Assembly (NCBI GenBank): GCA_963969495.1 | Contig: OZ018328.1 | Span: 135,138,345 to 135,202,344, forward strand | Length of the DNA stretch: 64,000 nucleotides | Reading direction: 5' to 3' | Source: Ceratothoa steindachneri | Taxonomy: Eukaryota > Arthropoda > Malacostraca > Isopoda > Cymothoidae | In this document: positions 1 to 13,523 of the stretch, piece after piece | How the letters are laid out: every line of letters begins with the position of its first letter | Position numbering within the stretch: position 1 is the stretch's first letter | Notes under the pieces: model-generated | Database searches by the model: none | Seen by the model: the letters and a program-made list of their open reading frames with translations, nothing else | What the model was told of the DNA's origin: nothing | Made by a program: the position numbers and the translations under genes

Positions 1-2680
1 AGGGCACCTTTAATCTCCTTCTATAACCGAATACAAGACTTTAAATGTCATAAATAAATACCATTTATTCAACTTTGTCACAATTCGTCTGCGTTCAATT
101 TGATGCCAAGTTAGGTTAGGTTAATCGTACATTCATCAAGAGCCATCACGATATTTCTGATATCTGGACAATCATCGAAACTTTTAAAAGAGAAATTATT
201 GCAAGAGTAAAATTGAAAGGGCTTATAAGAAGAGGAGCCAATCTGGAATAATGACCAAGAGCAATTTTCCGGGGTATGAATTGACATGCGCTTTATTCAA
301 ACCTCATGTTGTATTTCCACTGTCCCTTTTCCGTCTGAATAAAGCAAAAGCATATGTCAAATGGACTTCATTAAAAGAAAAAGAAATATTACTGCAAGGT
401 ATAATAAAAAATTGTATATTTAAATTTCATAAAAGCTGTGCAGGTATTTAATGCTTTTTACAATAATACATATTTATGTTATCTGAATAAAATAGCTAAA
501 TATAATTGCACTTTTATAAACTCTTACTCCAGATGAGTTAAAAAGATGTATGGAAGATTTTCAAGAAAATACTCGTACCTTCGCGATAAAAAGAGATCAA
601 TGTTTTTATTATAGCAAGCTTAAATTATTCCAGGCAATTTTTTAAAAGAAGGGATACTAAAGACTAATATTTTTCCATTTGTTATAGACCTGTTCTACTT
701 GTATTTGTGTATACGTGTATATTTGTGAATTTGCCTTTAGCGATGAATGAATAAAAATTAAACAGTAATTGTAAAACGGTTAGCCCCATTTTTCTGACCT
801 CTAATAAAACATCTTCCAAGACATTAGGGTCGGCATGTAACAAAAGGCGCTGTTCTCCTGAAATATTTAAACAAATCACCGCATTTTCAAAAGACACACA
901 GCAGCAAATAGCAAAAAGGAATAGATTTTGCGAGTCCTATAAATCAAGAGAGAGGCCAATTCTATCGACTAGGAATTGGTCGGAATAACTTTTTCACACG
1001 CGAAGTCCTGCACAGAAGAGTAAACGCTGCGTTATGTCTGAAAAGAGACTGTTTTTAATAATGGCCCACCATCCTCCTTTCGCCTCCTCTTCCCAGTGTT
1101 ATTAGCATTGTGGACGCACTGAGCGCAAATAGAAATAAAGAAACTGCGCTATGGGAGGGGAAAATAATAATAAGGGGGTGGGAAGAGACAGAGAAACGAT
1201 GAATACTGGGTGACATAAAATGAAACAGATAATAGATTCTTAGGTGCAGACAATGGACATAAATTATGAGTTTTCTATTACTCTAACATTCGAGCGAGAC
1301 TTGGTGTCGAAGACTAGGCACGAACATCACACGTCGTTCGGATGGGATTTGATGGAATTACTAGAAATATTCAGGCTTCAGGCGGGCGTTAATCGAGTTT
1401 CCGGTAAAAAGGCGGATCTGAGCATTTGATCCCGGATAAAGAAACCCTTTGTGGCTTAATTATATCCAGCTCATTTTATTCATTCAAAAAGTCGCCATTA
1501 CCCCGGATATAAAATATCGTAAATGAATAAAAAATTACTTTTCAATTTCAAATACAATGTCATTCTGTTTCAAAAGGTAGTAAATGCTACCTATATTTGT
1601 ACACCATTATATACGCTACATATAGGAGAGAAAAGCCAAATGTTTGTATATTATACAGGGAGTTAGTCGATCGATATTACTGATATAATGGTACTCAAGT
1701 ATGTTTGGCATTTAAGTTCAACTCTATTATTCTATTTATTTCGATTAGATAGATAAATATCTATATTGAACAAAACACTTCCAAGTGAATTGATGAGAAG
1801 TAATACAAACATGAAAGACAACTGAGGTTCAAAAGTAATTGACAGCGAAACAATTTGGATAGGAAATTTCTAATATTAGTATTTTAATCACATTTACAAA
1901 CATTGGTTTATAAAATATATTTGTTTTACAAAAACTTTGATAAATTAGTGGATTGATGGTCTACTTTAGACTGATCGTAGGAAAAGGCTGGTTAGCTTTG
2001 GGAAGAGTTCGATAACTCATGGTCGTTGATTTATCCCAAGAAAGTATATTTTGAAAGAAAATCGAGTTAGAGAAGATTACTGAGGAAACAGTTCTTTGTG
2101 TGATTAATATCCAACGGCCCAAAAGCGGATTAGTTCTGACATTATTGACGCGCTGAGCGGAGGAAACTATTGACATATAATGACTTGTTCTTTCTGGAAA
2201 AGAATGTACTCGGTTGCAAAGAAAAAAATAGAAATGGACGGGAAAAACGTGTTTGAAGAGAAAAAACACAAACAATAGTGCTTGATCTCGTTCTTCTTAG
2301 AGTACCAGCAATTACAGAACATAGCCTTCTCAGTCTGTTTTATCAAACTCATTTAGAATAAAAAAAAAACGTGTGAGGTCAAGCTTATGGAATTGTTTAA
2401 AGCGCTAATAGGCCTGGTAACTATAGTTATAAGGTTGACTAATAAAGAATTTGTCAATCTTAGACATGTTCACACCCTTTTTTTTCTCACTAAATTCGAA
2501 CCCACCATTTTTATTCAGCTGTCCTGCCCATCATTTCTTTACAATGAGTAAAACTGCTCGCGATGGTTACACCAATCTCTATTTCACTCGCGAGTAAGAA
2601 ACAATGAATCATGATGTGGGATTTAGAAGTAGGAAAAAATACAGTTACTACAAGCGGAACTAAACAGAAATAACTAAATG
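1..2680. other. AT-rich non-genic stretch
   Basis: I see no protein that I recognise on either strand. The short open frames at 251-451, 682-897 and 1244-1429 have no family motif and no codon pattern distinct from the background. A doubled TTAGG word sits near 111-124. Intron or intergenic DNA is the simplest reading. Confidence 0.5.
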
Positions 2681-2689
2681 CAAGCAAGG

Positions 2690-3200
2690 ACTACCCCAAT
2701 AAACTCATCAGTAGGAGGAACCCTCACAAACCTATTAAATCGTCGTTGGACTTATAACGTCAAGGTACGAGTTCAACCCTTCGAGTGCGGACACAAAACT
2801 TTGAGGGCGTTACGCCCTGGTTGCCCATTGGCGCATACGCTAAAACTTAGCCCTGCTTGGCTAGGTAGCTTCATACACTTCATCACACACATAAGCAATC
2901 ACAACACCAGTATTATTCCTTTCTTTTCTTCACAGTATCACAATACAACTCTCTATGTTCGGCAACCCGGCTGCTGGAGCCCCTAAGGGGGCACTCATAT
3001 CCACATACCCCAACTTTGGAGTATTAGGGACCCACATGCTGGTACTCATTCTCATACTCTACACGCTTGGTCTGAGTCAAAACAAAGTAGTACCAGACAC
3101 ACACCCAAAGAGGATAGGCCTACGAGTGCTTTCTCAGTTGCGAGAGATTCTCATTCTGATTTTTATGTGTATTTCATTATCTGGTGGAGAGATGTGATCC
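2690..3200 (+). repeat. long tRNA-derived SINE, copy A
   Basis: A degenerate tRNA-like head carries a B-box-like GAGTTCAACCC at 2769-2779. About 370 bp of body follows, ending in the family's conserved tail block at 3152-3181 (CATTCTGATTTTTATGTG and what follows). The same tail block recurs near 6022, 39853 and 61698, and a body word around AAGCAATCACAACACCAG (from 2893) is shared with the copies at 37.5 and 39.6 kb. Open frames across it (2678-2986, 2955-3197) are incidental. Boundaries are approximate because no clear target-site duplication was found. Confidence 0.6.
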
Positions 3201-3399
3201 ACTATGCGTGGACAGATGAAGGAACTTCGCTTCGGGATTGCAGGAACCCAGCAGATAAGCCAACGATTAACAATCAATCTATGTTGTTCAACCACGAAAA
3301 TCCAGAGAGACTAAAGTTAACCAGACTTCATTTCTATATTAAACAGTAATTTGACTATTTTTTTTTATTGAATATTAAATTAAACATTAAATTAAATCA

Positions 3400-3605
3400 T
3401 CTTCATTTCTATATTGAACAGTATTGACCAGTCTATATTGCTTAATTTGAACAGTAAATTGACCAGTCTTCGTTTCTTTATTGAACAGCGAATTGACTAG
3501 ATTTCATTTCTTTATTTGAACAGTAAATTTACAAATCTTCCTTTGTTTATGAACATTACTGACCAGTCTTCATTTCTTTATTGAACAGTAAATTTAAAGA
3601 TGTCA
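3400..3605. repeat. degenerate minisatellite, ~34-bp unit
   Basis: The word TTGAACAGTAAATTGACC followed by AGTCTTCATTTCTTTA recurs about every 32-35 bp, with starts near 3414, 3447, 3481, 3516, 3549 and 3581. There are six to seven copies with substitutions and small indels. The array directly follows SINE copy A after a short AT-rich bridge (3340-3400) that may be a more decayed extension. Confidence 0.75.
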
Positions 3606-4919
3606 TGGCCCGACGATTGTCATGTGGGAGATAGGACCATATAGGATTGAATCTTGCCTAGAAAATACCAACTTGAATTTACATCCAAACTTTTCGAGGA
3701 TTAAAAATGGAGATTTATTTTTTTATTATTTTCAAAGCCGAGACAAGAAAACCAGAGCATATTCATCATAGGCAAAAATACAACTAAACGAAGTATGCGG
3801 ATAGTTAACATTCCAACCAGTTGAAAATCACTAGGAAAAGAGCCAAAGTCAAAATAATAAAAAAAAATGTGTCTCTTAAAGACTTATACGGGCCTATTGC
3901 TATAACAGTCTTTGCCACTTGATTCTTTTGTTGTTATTCTCCGTCTCTCATTATCTTCAACCGTTGCTCAATAAATAAATACGCCCTGGTTGGATTACAG
4001 ATATCTCTATAATTCTAAGCACTCAGGAAACACAGAAAGTGCAGAGTTAAATCGCAAGAAATGGGCAAAGTGAGAATCAGGAAAAATACTCGATACCAGT
4101 TCAAACTTCTAGTCTTTAGTGGTGAGCAAAAGTAATTTCATATTGACCAGTCTGGGTTCTAAGACCTAGGTTGAAATCTTCCGTAAGTTTGATATCTGTT
4201 CATCCTTTGAAATTTTTATAAACCTTCAAACCAAAATTGTAATTTTTAAGCTGGTACATATGCGACAATTAGAACTGTCACACTTTACGCTGAATTTCGT
4301 TTAGTGACAAATTAATATATTATTACTTGGTGAAAGATCGAGTGTTTAAGGTATATTTATTTATGAATTTACTAGATAGTATAGTTACCAGTAAAATAAA
4401 TTCAATTAAGTGAATATTTTACGTTATTGCGATACTTCTAGCATAGTGTCGAAACATTTTGACATGTTTTTGTTTTAAAATAGAGGTACCAAGTTTCCAG
4501 AAATTTTGCCTTCTGTTTAGTTTCATATTTTAGTCATTTTTATTAATCTTGGATATCACAAAAATATTCGCACTGACAATTGGCTTTTTTATCGCGATAA
4601 TTAATTTTGCAATCTAACATGTGAGGTAAAATATTATTACTTGGCACGGCAAGACGACAAAATAAATCCCACCATGTAAGTCACTCGGAGGATTTATAAA
4701 ACATAAATATATCGTTATTAACTAACTTTAGCCCGAAACAATTTGAAAAGAGTGACGTAACTAATTTGGGCAACTATATGAAAATTGTAAAAAAAAACAG
4801 TTCCATATTACAATAAATATTTGACACTGAATAATCTCGATTAAGACCTCTTTTTCCTAAATCATTTTGATATACAAACCAATGAAGTGTTATAAGGTAA
4901 ATATTATTTAGAGACCATT
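3606..4919. other. non-genic stretch
   Basis: No recognisable coding, RNA or mobile sequence. The stretch is uniformly AT-rich with homopolymer A and T runs. Confidence 0.5.
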
Positions 4920-5400
4920 AAACATTTAATTTACTTTGAAATAAACAAATCTTTCTTGGAACAAAACCGTTTCTTCAAAATAAAATCTCGGAATTTTCTA
5001 GGAAGAAAACCGTCTCTTCGAGATCGGTCTCGTTTTTTTCTAGGAATAAAATAATTTGTTCTAGATCAGGTCTCGAAGAATTCTAGGAACAAACTGTCAT
5101 TTTGAGATAAAGTCTTAAACTTTTCTAGGGACAAACCCGTCTTTTCGAGAACATGTCTCTATTTTTTTTAGGAGCAAAATCGTTTGTTCGAGATCATAAC
5201 TCGAAATTTTGTAGAAATAAAATCTTCTGTTTGAATACAAGTCTCGAAATTTTCTAGGAACTAAACTTATTCGAGATCAAGTCTCGAATTTTTCTGAGAA
5301 CAAAATCGTCTCTTCGAGATCAAATCTCGATTTTTTATAGGAACAAAAGCGGTTGTGCGGGATCAAGTCTCGATTTCTTTGTTTACTTCTTTTCTCTTTA
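4920..5400. repeat. degenerate minisatellite, ~44-bp unit with internal palindrome
   Basis: About eleven diverged units follow a pattern like TTCTAGGAACAAAATCGTCT then TTCGAGATCAAGTCTCGAAA, with starts near 4993, 5037, 5080, 5123 and onward. Many units keep the inverted repeat TCGAGA-N5-TCTCGA, so each unit could form a small hairpin. Copies differ by substitutions and indels, which suggests an old array. No protein is supported across it. Confidence 0.8.
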
Positions 5401-5409
5401 TTTATTGTT

Positions 5410-5500
5410 CTTTTTGAGCTAGAAAATATATATGGGTGTCTTTTTGAAATAGAAAAATTATATGGGTATCTTTTTGAACTAGAAAAATTATATAGGTGTT
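5410..5500. repeat. 30-bp tandem repeat, 3 copies
   Basis: CTTTTTGAACTAGAAAAATT plus ATATGGGTGT is repeated at exact 30-bp spacing (starts 5410, 5440, 5470) with a few substitutions. It abuts the 44-bp array but is a different unit. Confidence 0.8.
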
Positions 5501-5554
5501 CATGTGAATAGAAGAAAGTACTGTCGTCAGTGTAGTGTGGAGAAGTTATCTTTT

Positions 5555-6085
5555 ATGATTTCGTGTGTGGCGTTTTCGCTAAGCGCACTAGACAAGGCAT
5601 TAGACTTGCACCTATGGACATCGAGTTCAATTCCAGAGGAGAGAAAACACAAAAGATGGAGCTGACAAGGAACCGCCACCAATTACCGCGGGGCGTCGAG
5701 TATTACGAACATGCACACCCATCTCTTACTTAGTACGTCACCACATACCGAGGCAATCAAATCACCGCTATCTCTCTCATCTGGGATCTCTTTACATGAC
5801 CAGCCAGATAACTATTTCTCAAATCATGCAGTGTCCTGGCAGAGCATTACAACATTTACATATTAATGTTATGCATAAATAATTGAGAAGATTAAACACG
5901 TAGACGGGCCATGGGTGATGAATGGGTTCATGCTTACCTGATACTGGTGAAACACTACTCTCATTCTTCCAACCAACGAGACCCGGCTGTTGCTGGGGCC
6001 ATCACTTTTCCCAACGATCGTCATTTGGATTTTTATGGGAATTTAATTATTCGATCCGGAGACCTCATCAATAATTAAAAAAGGA
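5555..6085 (+). repeat. long tRNA-derived SINE, copy B
   Basis: The head (5560-5640) has an A-box-like segment and a good B box, GAGTTCAATTCC, near 5623. The body runs to a diverged version of the family tail at 6022-6050 (TCATTTGGATTTTTATGGGA) and a closing GACCTCATCAATAATTAAAA. The body is longer than in the other copies and may hold a small insertion around 5818-5885. It is followed after about 30 bp by an (AT)n tract. Confidence 0.6.
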
Positions 6086-6111
6086 TGGGAAGTGCAATTA
6101 ACTACTAACAT

Positions 6112-6113
<2 letters not shown>

Positions 6114-6176
<63 letters not shown>
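6114..6176. repeat. (AT)n microsatellite
   Basis: Uninterrupted AT dinucleotide tract of about 60 bp, just 3' of SINE copy B. Confidence 0.97.
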
Positions 6177-6179
<3 letters not shown>

Positions 6180-9100
6180 GTTCGATAGTCGCTCGGTTAA
6201 CGACACCTTATGTAACCAACATTCGTGTACTTTTTATTGGGCCGACTCCGTGTACACAATGTTAGAACCATGTCCATTCTACCTTCATCAGTGACTGTTT
6301 ATCTTTGACCTGTTGATCTGGAATACAGCCAGTTTTTGAGGTCTCTTCAATATCTCTGGCTACACGTCTTGTTGTAATCCATTGCGACGTTTCCTGATCC
6401 GTTCACAAGTACCATTCCAATGCCTTCTTGCCTTGTCCAAAATACTTTAGGTTATCAGAATAACAAAAGCAAAATGTAAATTTGTGTGAATCTTTTACCA
6501 CAAACGGCATTAAATACCACGAAGAAATTAACAGAGAGACGAATAGAATGTGGTAATTACTACTACCAACCGACGGAGTAGTGACAAAAGGATTAAAATG
6601 GTATAACCCACTGTGAGTTTGTTTTGCGTGAATAGTCGAGAAAACTAGTTATTTTAAATCTATTAGTAAAATATTATACCGAGTATCCATAAAGTCTGGA
6701 CAAATAGGAAATAGGTCTATATATTCACCACACTTTACCGGATTGATTTCTTAGAGTTGTTTTGACATTGATGAATCTATTTTTTTTCATCCTCCCACTC
6801 TTTGCTAGATGCACGAAAATAACTCCATTATCGGAGCCATTTCATGGTCACTCCCCTCAATTTACCATTTCATGCTAACCTTAAGAATATATACATATAT
6901 ATTACTAACTCTAAATCATTAGAAAAAGTAAATACATTTCTGACTTACGAGAAACATTTTGTGACAATTTGGACGAATAAATCATCTGAACTGCTATTTG
7001 ACTCTTACATTAAAACAAGAACGTTTACTTCTCTATTTAGTATTAATACAAGAAAAATACATCATATTTACCCATTTTATATATGAAATACAGTTTTCTA
7101 CGACGTATACAAAATATAAATAGTGAAAGATATTTTCTAAAGAAGTAAAACTAGGAAACATTATGATACAAACGACCAATTTACAGTAGTTTAGGTATTT
7201 TCAGATTAACATACCTAACCGACCATGGTAGAACTAGTTGAATATTTGGGAATTGATCATTTTCAGAAAGGAAATAAATGTTTGGTTAATCACAATATGC
7301 TTTCTTCCCTTGAAAAGTAGTATTGTTGTTACTTAAAACTAAGAATCGAGAACCAAGGAGAGCATCTGTAAGGCGTAAGGAGGGATAAGGATAAGACAGA
7401 TGGCAAGGAAAGCGAGAGATACTTTGTCGTTACTTAAATGCGGTGAATTTAAGGCAAATATTAAACTCTTCAGGAATATATTCGTTCATGAAAACACGAG
7501 GAATGGTAAATAGAAGTGAATAAAGATTGACTGGCAAGAAAGAGAAACACCGCAACATGGGTTCCCTTCTCGTCGTAAGAGCGCTGCAATGTGGAAATTT
7601 GTGATGAAAAATGAGCCCCTATGAACGGGTGATTATACTGCTCAATATACGTTAGTTGTTTGATCAACACTGATATGATTATATTTGATTGATAATTATG
7701 ATTCATGCGAGCATCAACCATAGCCAAAAATCTTTTGCACACAAGACAACGCAGACATAATTAAAAACACAACACGCCTACACCGTTAGCACAGCTAATC
7801 TCTTAATTCATAGCGATAATTACTTTACAAGTCAGACGACTGTTACTCAAATCATGCAGTCTTAGCTAAGTACGACATCATGTGCACATTATCTATATGT
7901 ACGGATGGCAAGATTGTCATATTCAATGGGAAAAAGGAGTACCACATATTTTCTTTATTACTAAAGGTTCTATTGCGTTATTGGGGAGCAGAATATCCAG
8001 TAAATTCGATAATAGAGGGCTGTATTTTTTTTAAAGAAACTCATTCACATGACCCAATCACTATAAAAAAAATCGCCCTCAGCCGCAGGTAGACCAGAGA
8101 AGATCTCAAATCCCTTTACATCTCATGAGGAAACTAATACACAAGAATCTTTCGCACTTCAAAAGCCCAGCTGTCACAACAAATTGGGAGATGCCACAAA
8201 TTTAGTTCTTCTAGGCCTAAATAAGATATTTTGTGGGGAAGCATCCTTCGGAAAGAGTCAAGAGGCCAACTATGGTGTTTTCAGTCTCGCAAAGTTAAAA
8301 TTCTTTCAGCGATATTCGCAATAACCATTTTAATTGGTAGGAAGCTTGAAGGATTTTTATGATGCCTTCTGCACTGCATGAATTCTATGATCGAAAAATA
8401 CACCAAAATAAATATTTTAATTCATTATAGAATTTTCAAATTTGTAGGTAGACACAGTTTTATAATAAAGGTCTGTAAACTAAGATTTCCTACTCATATT
8501 TGATGAATTCCAATTAAAAAATACGAAATCTGTTATCATTTTACTACGAAATTGTTTGAAAATAATTCAACAATTTCAACAAAATTGCCAACAAAATGTC
8601 AGCAAACGTCAACCTGTAGCTCTATTTCAATATATTATTACCATAAAAACTGAATAAAAGCAACGGTAAATTTTAATATACTATTAAAGTGCTAAGTAGA
8701 AAATAAAATCCGCTTTTGAAGGTACAAAAAATAGAAAAAACAACAAAAAGCACAAGAATAAATCAGTATTGAATTCAATATTGAATGATGTCAGCGATTG
8801 TACAGTAGCACAATGAAAAGAATGGTATTTTATCTGAATTAAAAGTCACCGAGGTAGAATAATTGAACGGAAGTCCAATGTTATCATACATAATTTAATT
8901 TTGAGATTTCAACAAAGAAATTCGTACCTCTGTAAACGGGGACAAATCTGAGGGAGTACATGATACAAAAGGTAAATGATCTATGCTAAATACAAAAGAT
9001 ATTGCTAAAACCATGTCAACTTATTGCTAGACCGAACAAGAAGAGGATTGTAGTCGATACCTTACGTTTTCATTTAACTAAACGTAACCAACTTTAAATC

Positions 9101-10640
9101 AGGAATAAAAAAAAATCACCTATACGAAAGTATTATAGGAGATTACTTTATCCATAGCAATTTTATGGATGAGAAAAGTCACTATTCCCTAGCAAAGGTC
9201 ATTCGAGGCAATCAACCCTACATTCTACTCAACCCTCCAACATCCTTCTATAAACTGCTTCCATAGAATTGTGTCCGATACACTGTTACAACGTTATCGA
9301 AAATCGTGGTTTGCCAAATTCTTTTATTAAGTTAAGATTCTGCAATATACATGTATAGTAATATAGATATGAGAACATGTACGCTCAATAGCTCAAAGCA
9401 AAATTCAAAATCCATAACAACCTGCTCTCTTCATCTAACCTGCCTTAGAAAATATTTATATATGGTTTACCTATAATCTCCTGATGTCATTCATTCCATA
9501 AATCTACCACTTTATTAAGGAACAATAGATTTTTTAATCAAACCTACATCTTGGTTGTTTGATTTTCTAGAAGTGATCGCTAGTGCGATTACTAGAACCA
9601 AACAAGGAATATCACAATATCTAACTAACCTAGTCTAGATCAAATTTTAGATAGTAGATCATATCTACTCTTTAATACCCTCAATAATCTTCAAAAATAG
9701 TTCCCGGTGAGAAATTCGACCTTTTTTCCACTGTAGAATTCACAACCCAAAAGAATGCACTAACAAATCCCAATATTAATGGATCATTGTATACAACGTC
9801 ATCATGTACCAATTTTTATTGTGATATTCTTTTGATTACATTGTTTTAGTGGAATCCCTAAATTCTATCAAATTTTCATTTCGCAGATCGATATTCATTT
9901 ATTTTTATTTGGCTAAATATAATTACCGATAATTATCGGCGATGCGCAAACGAGAGTCGAAGAGTTTAAGAGCACCGTTATAACGTCAATTGACAAAATG
10001 TTTGAAGTGTAATATGGTTGTTCTGTGGTGTTTATCAATTTAGGTCCAATATTAGCCTTTTTGGTATTTGAGCAAAGTATAATCTCGTGAAAATATGTAT
10101 GTATAGATTGTATGACACTGATCTCACGATTAAAGAATATTTTTGTTACGGCGAAAAAAAATACAGGTACAGTAAACTGGTCAATGGGAGTCTCTCTACA
10201 TTAATTTAGTATTTTCCATTGCTTCGGCCGTTTTGTAGGATAGAGCATTAAAGTTGGTTAGATTGTTAGCACTTTAATTAAATCATTCGTGCTGCTCTGT
10301 TATATATTTACAATTTTCGCTAAAATAAACAAAAAAGATTATCGTGCGGGTAGAGACTCCTCACAAATCGCCATACAATTTTGTTTTTGTTAAATTTTGT
10401 GAACCTCGAAGTTCTACAGCAGTGTAACACAAACCACTTTAAGACGACAACATCAACCAATTTCCCCAAAATTGGGGTAAGTGGGCTTCAACGCCACCTC
10501 ACAATAAAGTACCGCACCTTCTACCCATTTTATGCGTTACTAATCACAAGAGCGCCTATCTTTTGCTCCGTCAAATTGCCCCTTCATGGCAACAACGCTC
10601 AGTGCTGTAGCATTTTCTCTATTCAATTTTCATCCCTGAG
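6180..10640. other. non-genic stretch
   Basis: No gene recognised. The open frames at 6844-7086, 7470-7742 and 7880-8092 lack any family signature. The only structure noted is an imperfect hairpin near 9556-9600 (arms TGTTTGATTTTCTAGAAG.. and ..CTAGAACCAAACA, loop TAGT). It could be a miniature transposon remnant or chance. Confidence 0.45.
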
Positions 10641-10899
10641 GAGAAGACCCATATAACACTCGCATCACAAACCCAATCGATGCACATCTACCATATACAA
10701 TACCATCCACCTCTTCCTATCTCAAACAATCATTCACTTAATCAAGCTACTTTTTAGGCAGTCCTCCAACCCTTCTCTCACCCTGACACTCACTCTCTTA
10801 TATGCTCTTTATAAATCTATTTCTATAAATTATTACTAAATGTTCATACAATATCATATCACTTTGAGCCACAACATTATTCACACCTTTCTTTAGACG

Positions 10900-11600
10900 A
10901 TAACCATCTCTTGACCCACATCATACTCATCCACCAAACCGTATTTATTACCTTAATATTTCCTGACTCATCTTTTAAACCACTACTCTCAAACACCCTG
11001 TCAAACGCTAAAATCAGCAATTTTAAAGCCCTCTCTCACTCAAACACCAATAACATGTCTTCAGTATATACCAACATAAAACACATCTTTCACCATTCAT
11101 CATCAATCTCAAGACCCTTTCCTTCATCCACATATCTGCCTTTGTCTGTACTCCATCCATAAAAATATTAAACAGCCATGGCGACATTGCATAACCGTGT
11201 TTTACACCTTCACGTACGTCAAACCACTAACTCCGGCTCTTTTTATCCCTAACACATGCCTTATTTTGAACACAACTGTTCTTCACACTATTCCATAGTT
11301 TACCAGACACTCCATACATAATTAGACCAACCATAATGCCTCTTTATGTACACAAGCATAAGCTTTCTCCCGATCCATTAATACAGCATACACTTTACTT
11401 CACTTATCTCAACCCGATCTAAACTCTCCTTATACGCCCAATCAGAATTTTACGATGCACTCCACCTACTACACTTAATAGACAAAGCCCGCTGTAGATC
11501 TTGCATTCACGTTTCTCCCTTTCACTCTTAAACGTCGGCAGTATTAATGCATTATTCCAGCCTTCAAGGACTCTTCCACCTCAAAATTCCGTTACAATCC
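10900..11600 (-). pseudogene. LINE reverse transcriptase fragment
   Basis: Minus-strand translation gives recognisable RT blocks in order. WNNALILPTFK (near 11555, block 0) comes first, then MDREKAYACVHKEALW (11378-11331, palm motif A, with the catalytic Asp apparently Ala/Cys). Next is REGVKHGYAMSPWLFNIFMD (about 11210-11150, motif B) and finally YTEDMLL (about 11070-11050) in place of the catalytic YADD. The catalytic substitutions plus stops and frame changes make this a dead copy. Sequence below about 10900 is probably the C-terminal part but is too decayed to read. Confidence 0.75.
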
Positions 11601-11738
11601 AGACACTAGACTCATTCCATATCACAATAATCATGGCCATGTTTTCCCATCTAAACGACTATATCATCTGCTCTAGGTTCCGTCCCATTTTTCAGACATC
11701 TTACATCACTGACAACCTCTTGCATGCTTATCGATTCC

Positions 11739-12029
11739 TTACTCCAATACAGTATCCGATTTGTGACCACGAAGTCTATTTACATTTGCATTAACCTCCA
11801 TACCCACATGATATAATTCATCAGAGCATTCTAGCTTTCTACTTTTGAACTTTCCATTGTTTACAAGTACCTCGCCACTCCCTCCCTTGATGTTCAAATA
11901 GCTATTCTTCCCCTGGGTCTTCATCATTCTCACTAACTTCCAGAATATCTTCTTGTTTATGTCCAGATCCTCATACATCTTTTGTCCATCTTTTGCTTTA
12001 TTTGCTGATTTCCTATTCTGATCATCCAC
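11739..12029 (-). pseudogene. LINE inter-domain linker fragment
   Basis: A 96-codon frame rich in Lys, Asn and Asp contains INKKIFWKLVRMMKTQGKN. This matches the conserved segment (NRKLFWKEV-like) between endonuclease and reverse transcriptase in this LINE group. It lies between the two catalytic pieces at the expected position and in the same orientation, which supports the call more than the sequence alone does. Confidence 0.6.
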
Positions 12030-12526
12030 TTATTTCACTTTCCTTTTCTTTTGTTTGCATTTAACCGCATCTATCTTGAATCTCCATCTGTAATATCAAT
12101 GTTTACTATCTGCATGTACCCTGCATTTTTGCTTTCCACTACACGCTTCACATTGTCATTCATTCATTTTTAATCTTGCTTCCTCTTTTTATTTTTGGCT
12201 CAACTAGACGCTGTCTTTTCACCACCTACTACCAATTCCTCAAATTGGTTGCACATTTCTTCTCTTTCTATGCTCACACTTTTTCCTCTCTTCATCTCTC
12301 AAGCATACTCACATATCTCACTGAGTTAACAACCTTTCCCTTCTGATTATCCATATTTTTTCAGCATCATCACATTTGCCCCCCTATGTACACCAGTTTA
12401 ACCTTATAGGACAAAATCAAATTATCAGATAGTCCCAAACTCATATCTCTTACAGTTGAACATCAAATACATCTCGCATCATATTCTTTCTTTCTAGATA
12501 AGGATCAATCATACTCTTAAGCTCTC

Positions 12527-13090
12527 CTACTCCCCAATGCCACACACCCATCTGTATTTGTACATACCTTTGTGCATAAAAAAGGTGTTTGATACACAAA
12601 AGTTTCTTTCAGCACATACCCCTACTACTCTTTCTCCATTTTCATTCTCTCCAGATGTATAAAACAGTCTTGTTTTCCACAATCTCACTGCCTCACCTTT
12701 TCTTCCATTCACATCGCTTATAATCAACGATAAATATTCAGATATTAAAATTCCATCCACCAATAGTCCAAAGTCATTCCACAACTTCTCTTTCTCACTT
12801 TCACTTCTATCATTATAGGATCCATTCACTATAACTCTGCACAGCTTCATTCTTGCAAATCTCAACTTTGCCAACATAAATCTCCAGCTCCCACATGCAC
12901 ACCAACTCAGTGCATCATGTCACTCCTCACTCAAAAGCACTGCCACACTTTCTTTACTCCTACTAGCCTGATTTCACTCTATTCACTCTACCCACAGAAA
13001 CTCTTCATTCACTTTCAAGTTTGTCTCACATAGAGCAAGCATCTTAAATTTCCTTGTTTTAAAGGCATTCAATAATATTTCCCTCTTTCA
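12527..13090 (-). pseudogene. LINE endonuclease domain fragment
   Basis: The longest open part is 116 codons (12877-12527). The frame upstream, to about 13090, continues the homology (LCETNLKVNEEFLWVE) but holds stops. Within the open part, SLIISDVNGR corresponds to the GDxN metal/DNA-binding motif of the exonuclease-endonuclease-phosphatase fold, with the leading Gly changed to Ser. It is followed by NTFFMHKGMYKY, matching the NTYFxHKxxxKYT block of LINE endonucleases. This domain nicks the target DNA to prime reverse transcription. The later catalytic SDH segment was not found, and the copy is truncated there by frame loss. Confidence 0.75.
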
Positions 13091-13159
13091 CACAAAGCAA
13101 ATACATACCCATCACGTTCCATCGTCACACTCGATTTATACATTGACGCGAACAAATCT

Positions 13160-13523
13160 AGCCAGACGGAGGCCATGATATCGCTGCCCATCACTGGCAC
13201 TGAGTGACGCATTCCTACGATAAAGTCTTCAGGAGAACGGCTCACTAGAGCAGCAGCCCCATATCCGGGTTTAGTCGTCTTTTACGATACGAGCTGAAGG
13301 ACGGTATGGGTATTATTCTTGCACTACAAACAAGCACCATTTTGAGGCTTTTTAAGACATGCACCGGATGATAGTATGGGAAATGATTTAATTTTAAAAG
13401 TAAATGACAACTGGTTGTCTTCGGTTGTTATATCGGTTCGCCGAACGCGATTCATTCAAGCGGGTTACCAAGACACCATAGGCCCTAATGAAGTGCACCG
13501 GTCAAGATTTCTCATTAAGTCAA

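Larger units (their letters stand above)
10650..13150 (-). mobile_element. decayed non-LTR retrotransposon (endonuclease-RT LINE)
   Basis: Read on the minus strand, coding pieces occur in the order expected of a LINE ORF2. An apurinic-type endonuclease lies at 13090-12527, a lysine-rich linker at 12029-11739 and a reverse transcriptase at about 11600-10950. The pieces are in different frames with in-frame stops, so the copy is dead. A GC-richer leader at 13320-13140 may be the element's 5' end. The wording of the RT motifs (MDREKAYA, SPWLFN, YTED) points to a LINE of the RTE/CR1-like group. The exact clade cannot be set by eye. A related relic lies at 60.4-61.0 kb on the plus strand. Confidence 0.8.

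Noticed and set aside
111..124. TTAGG-type telomere words
   Set aside because: Only two units here and at a few other places; short AACCT/AGGTT words are common in arthropod DNA and do not indicate a telomere.
10381..11794. Plus-strand frames of 83-97 codons
   Set aside because: They are antisense to a LINE with ordered RT motifs on the minus strand.
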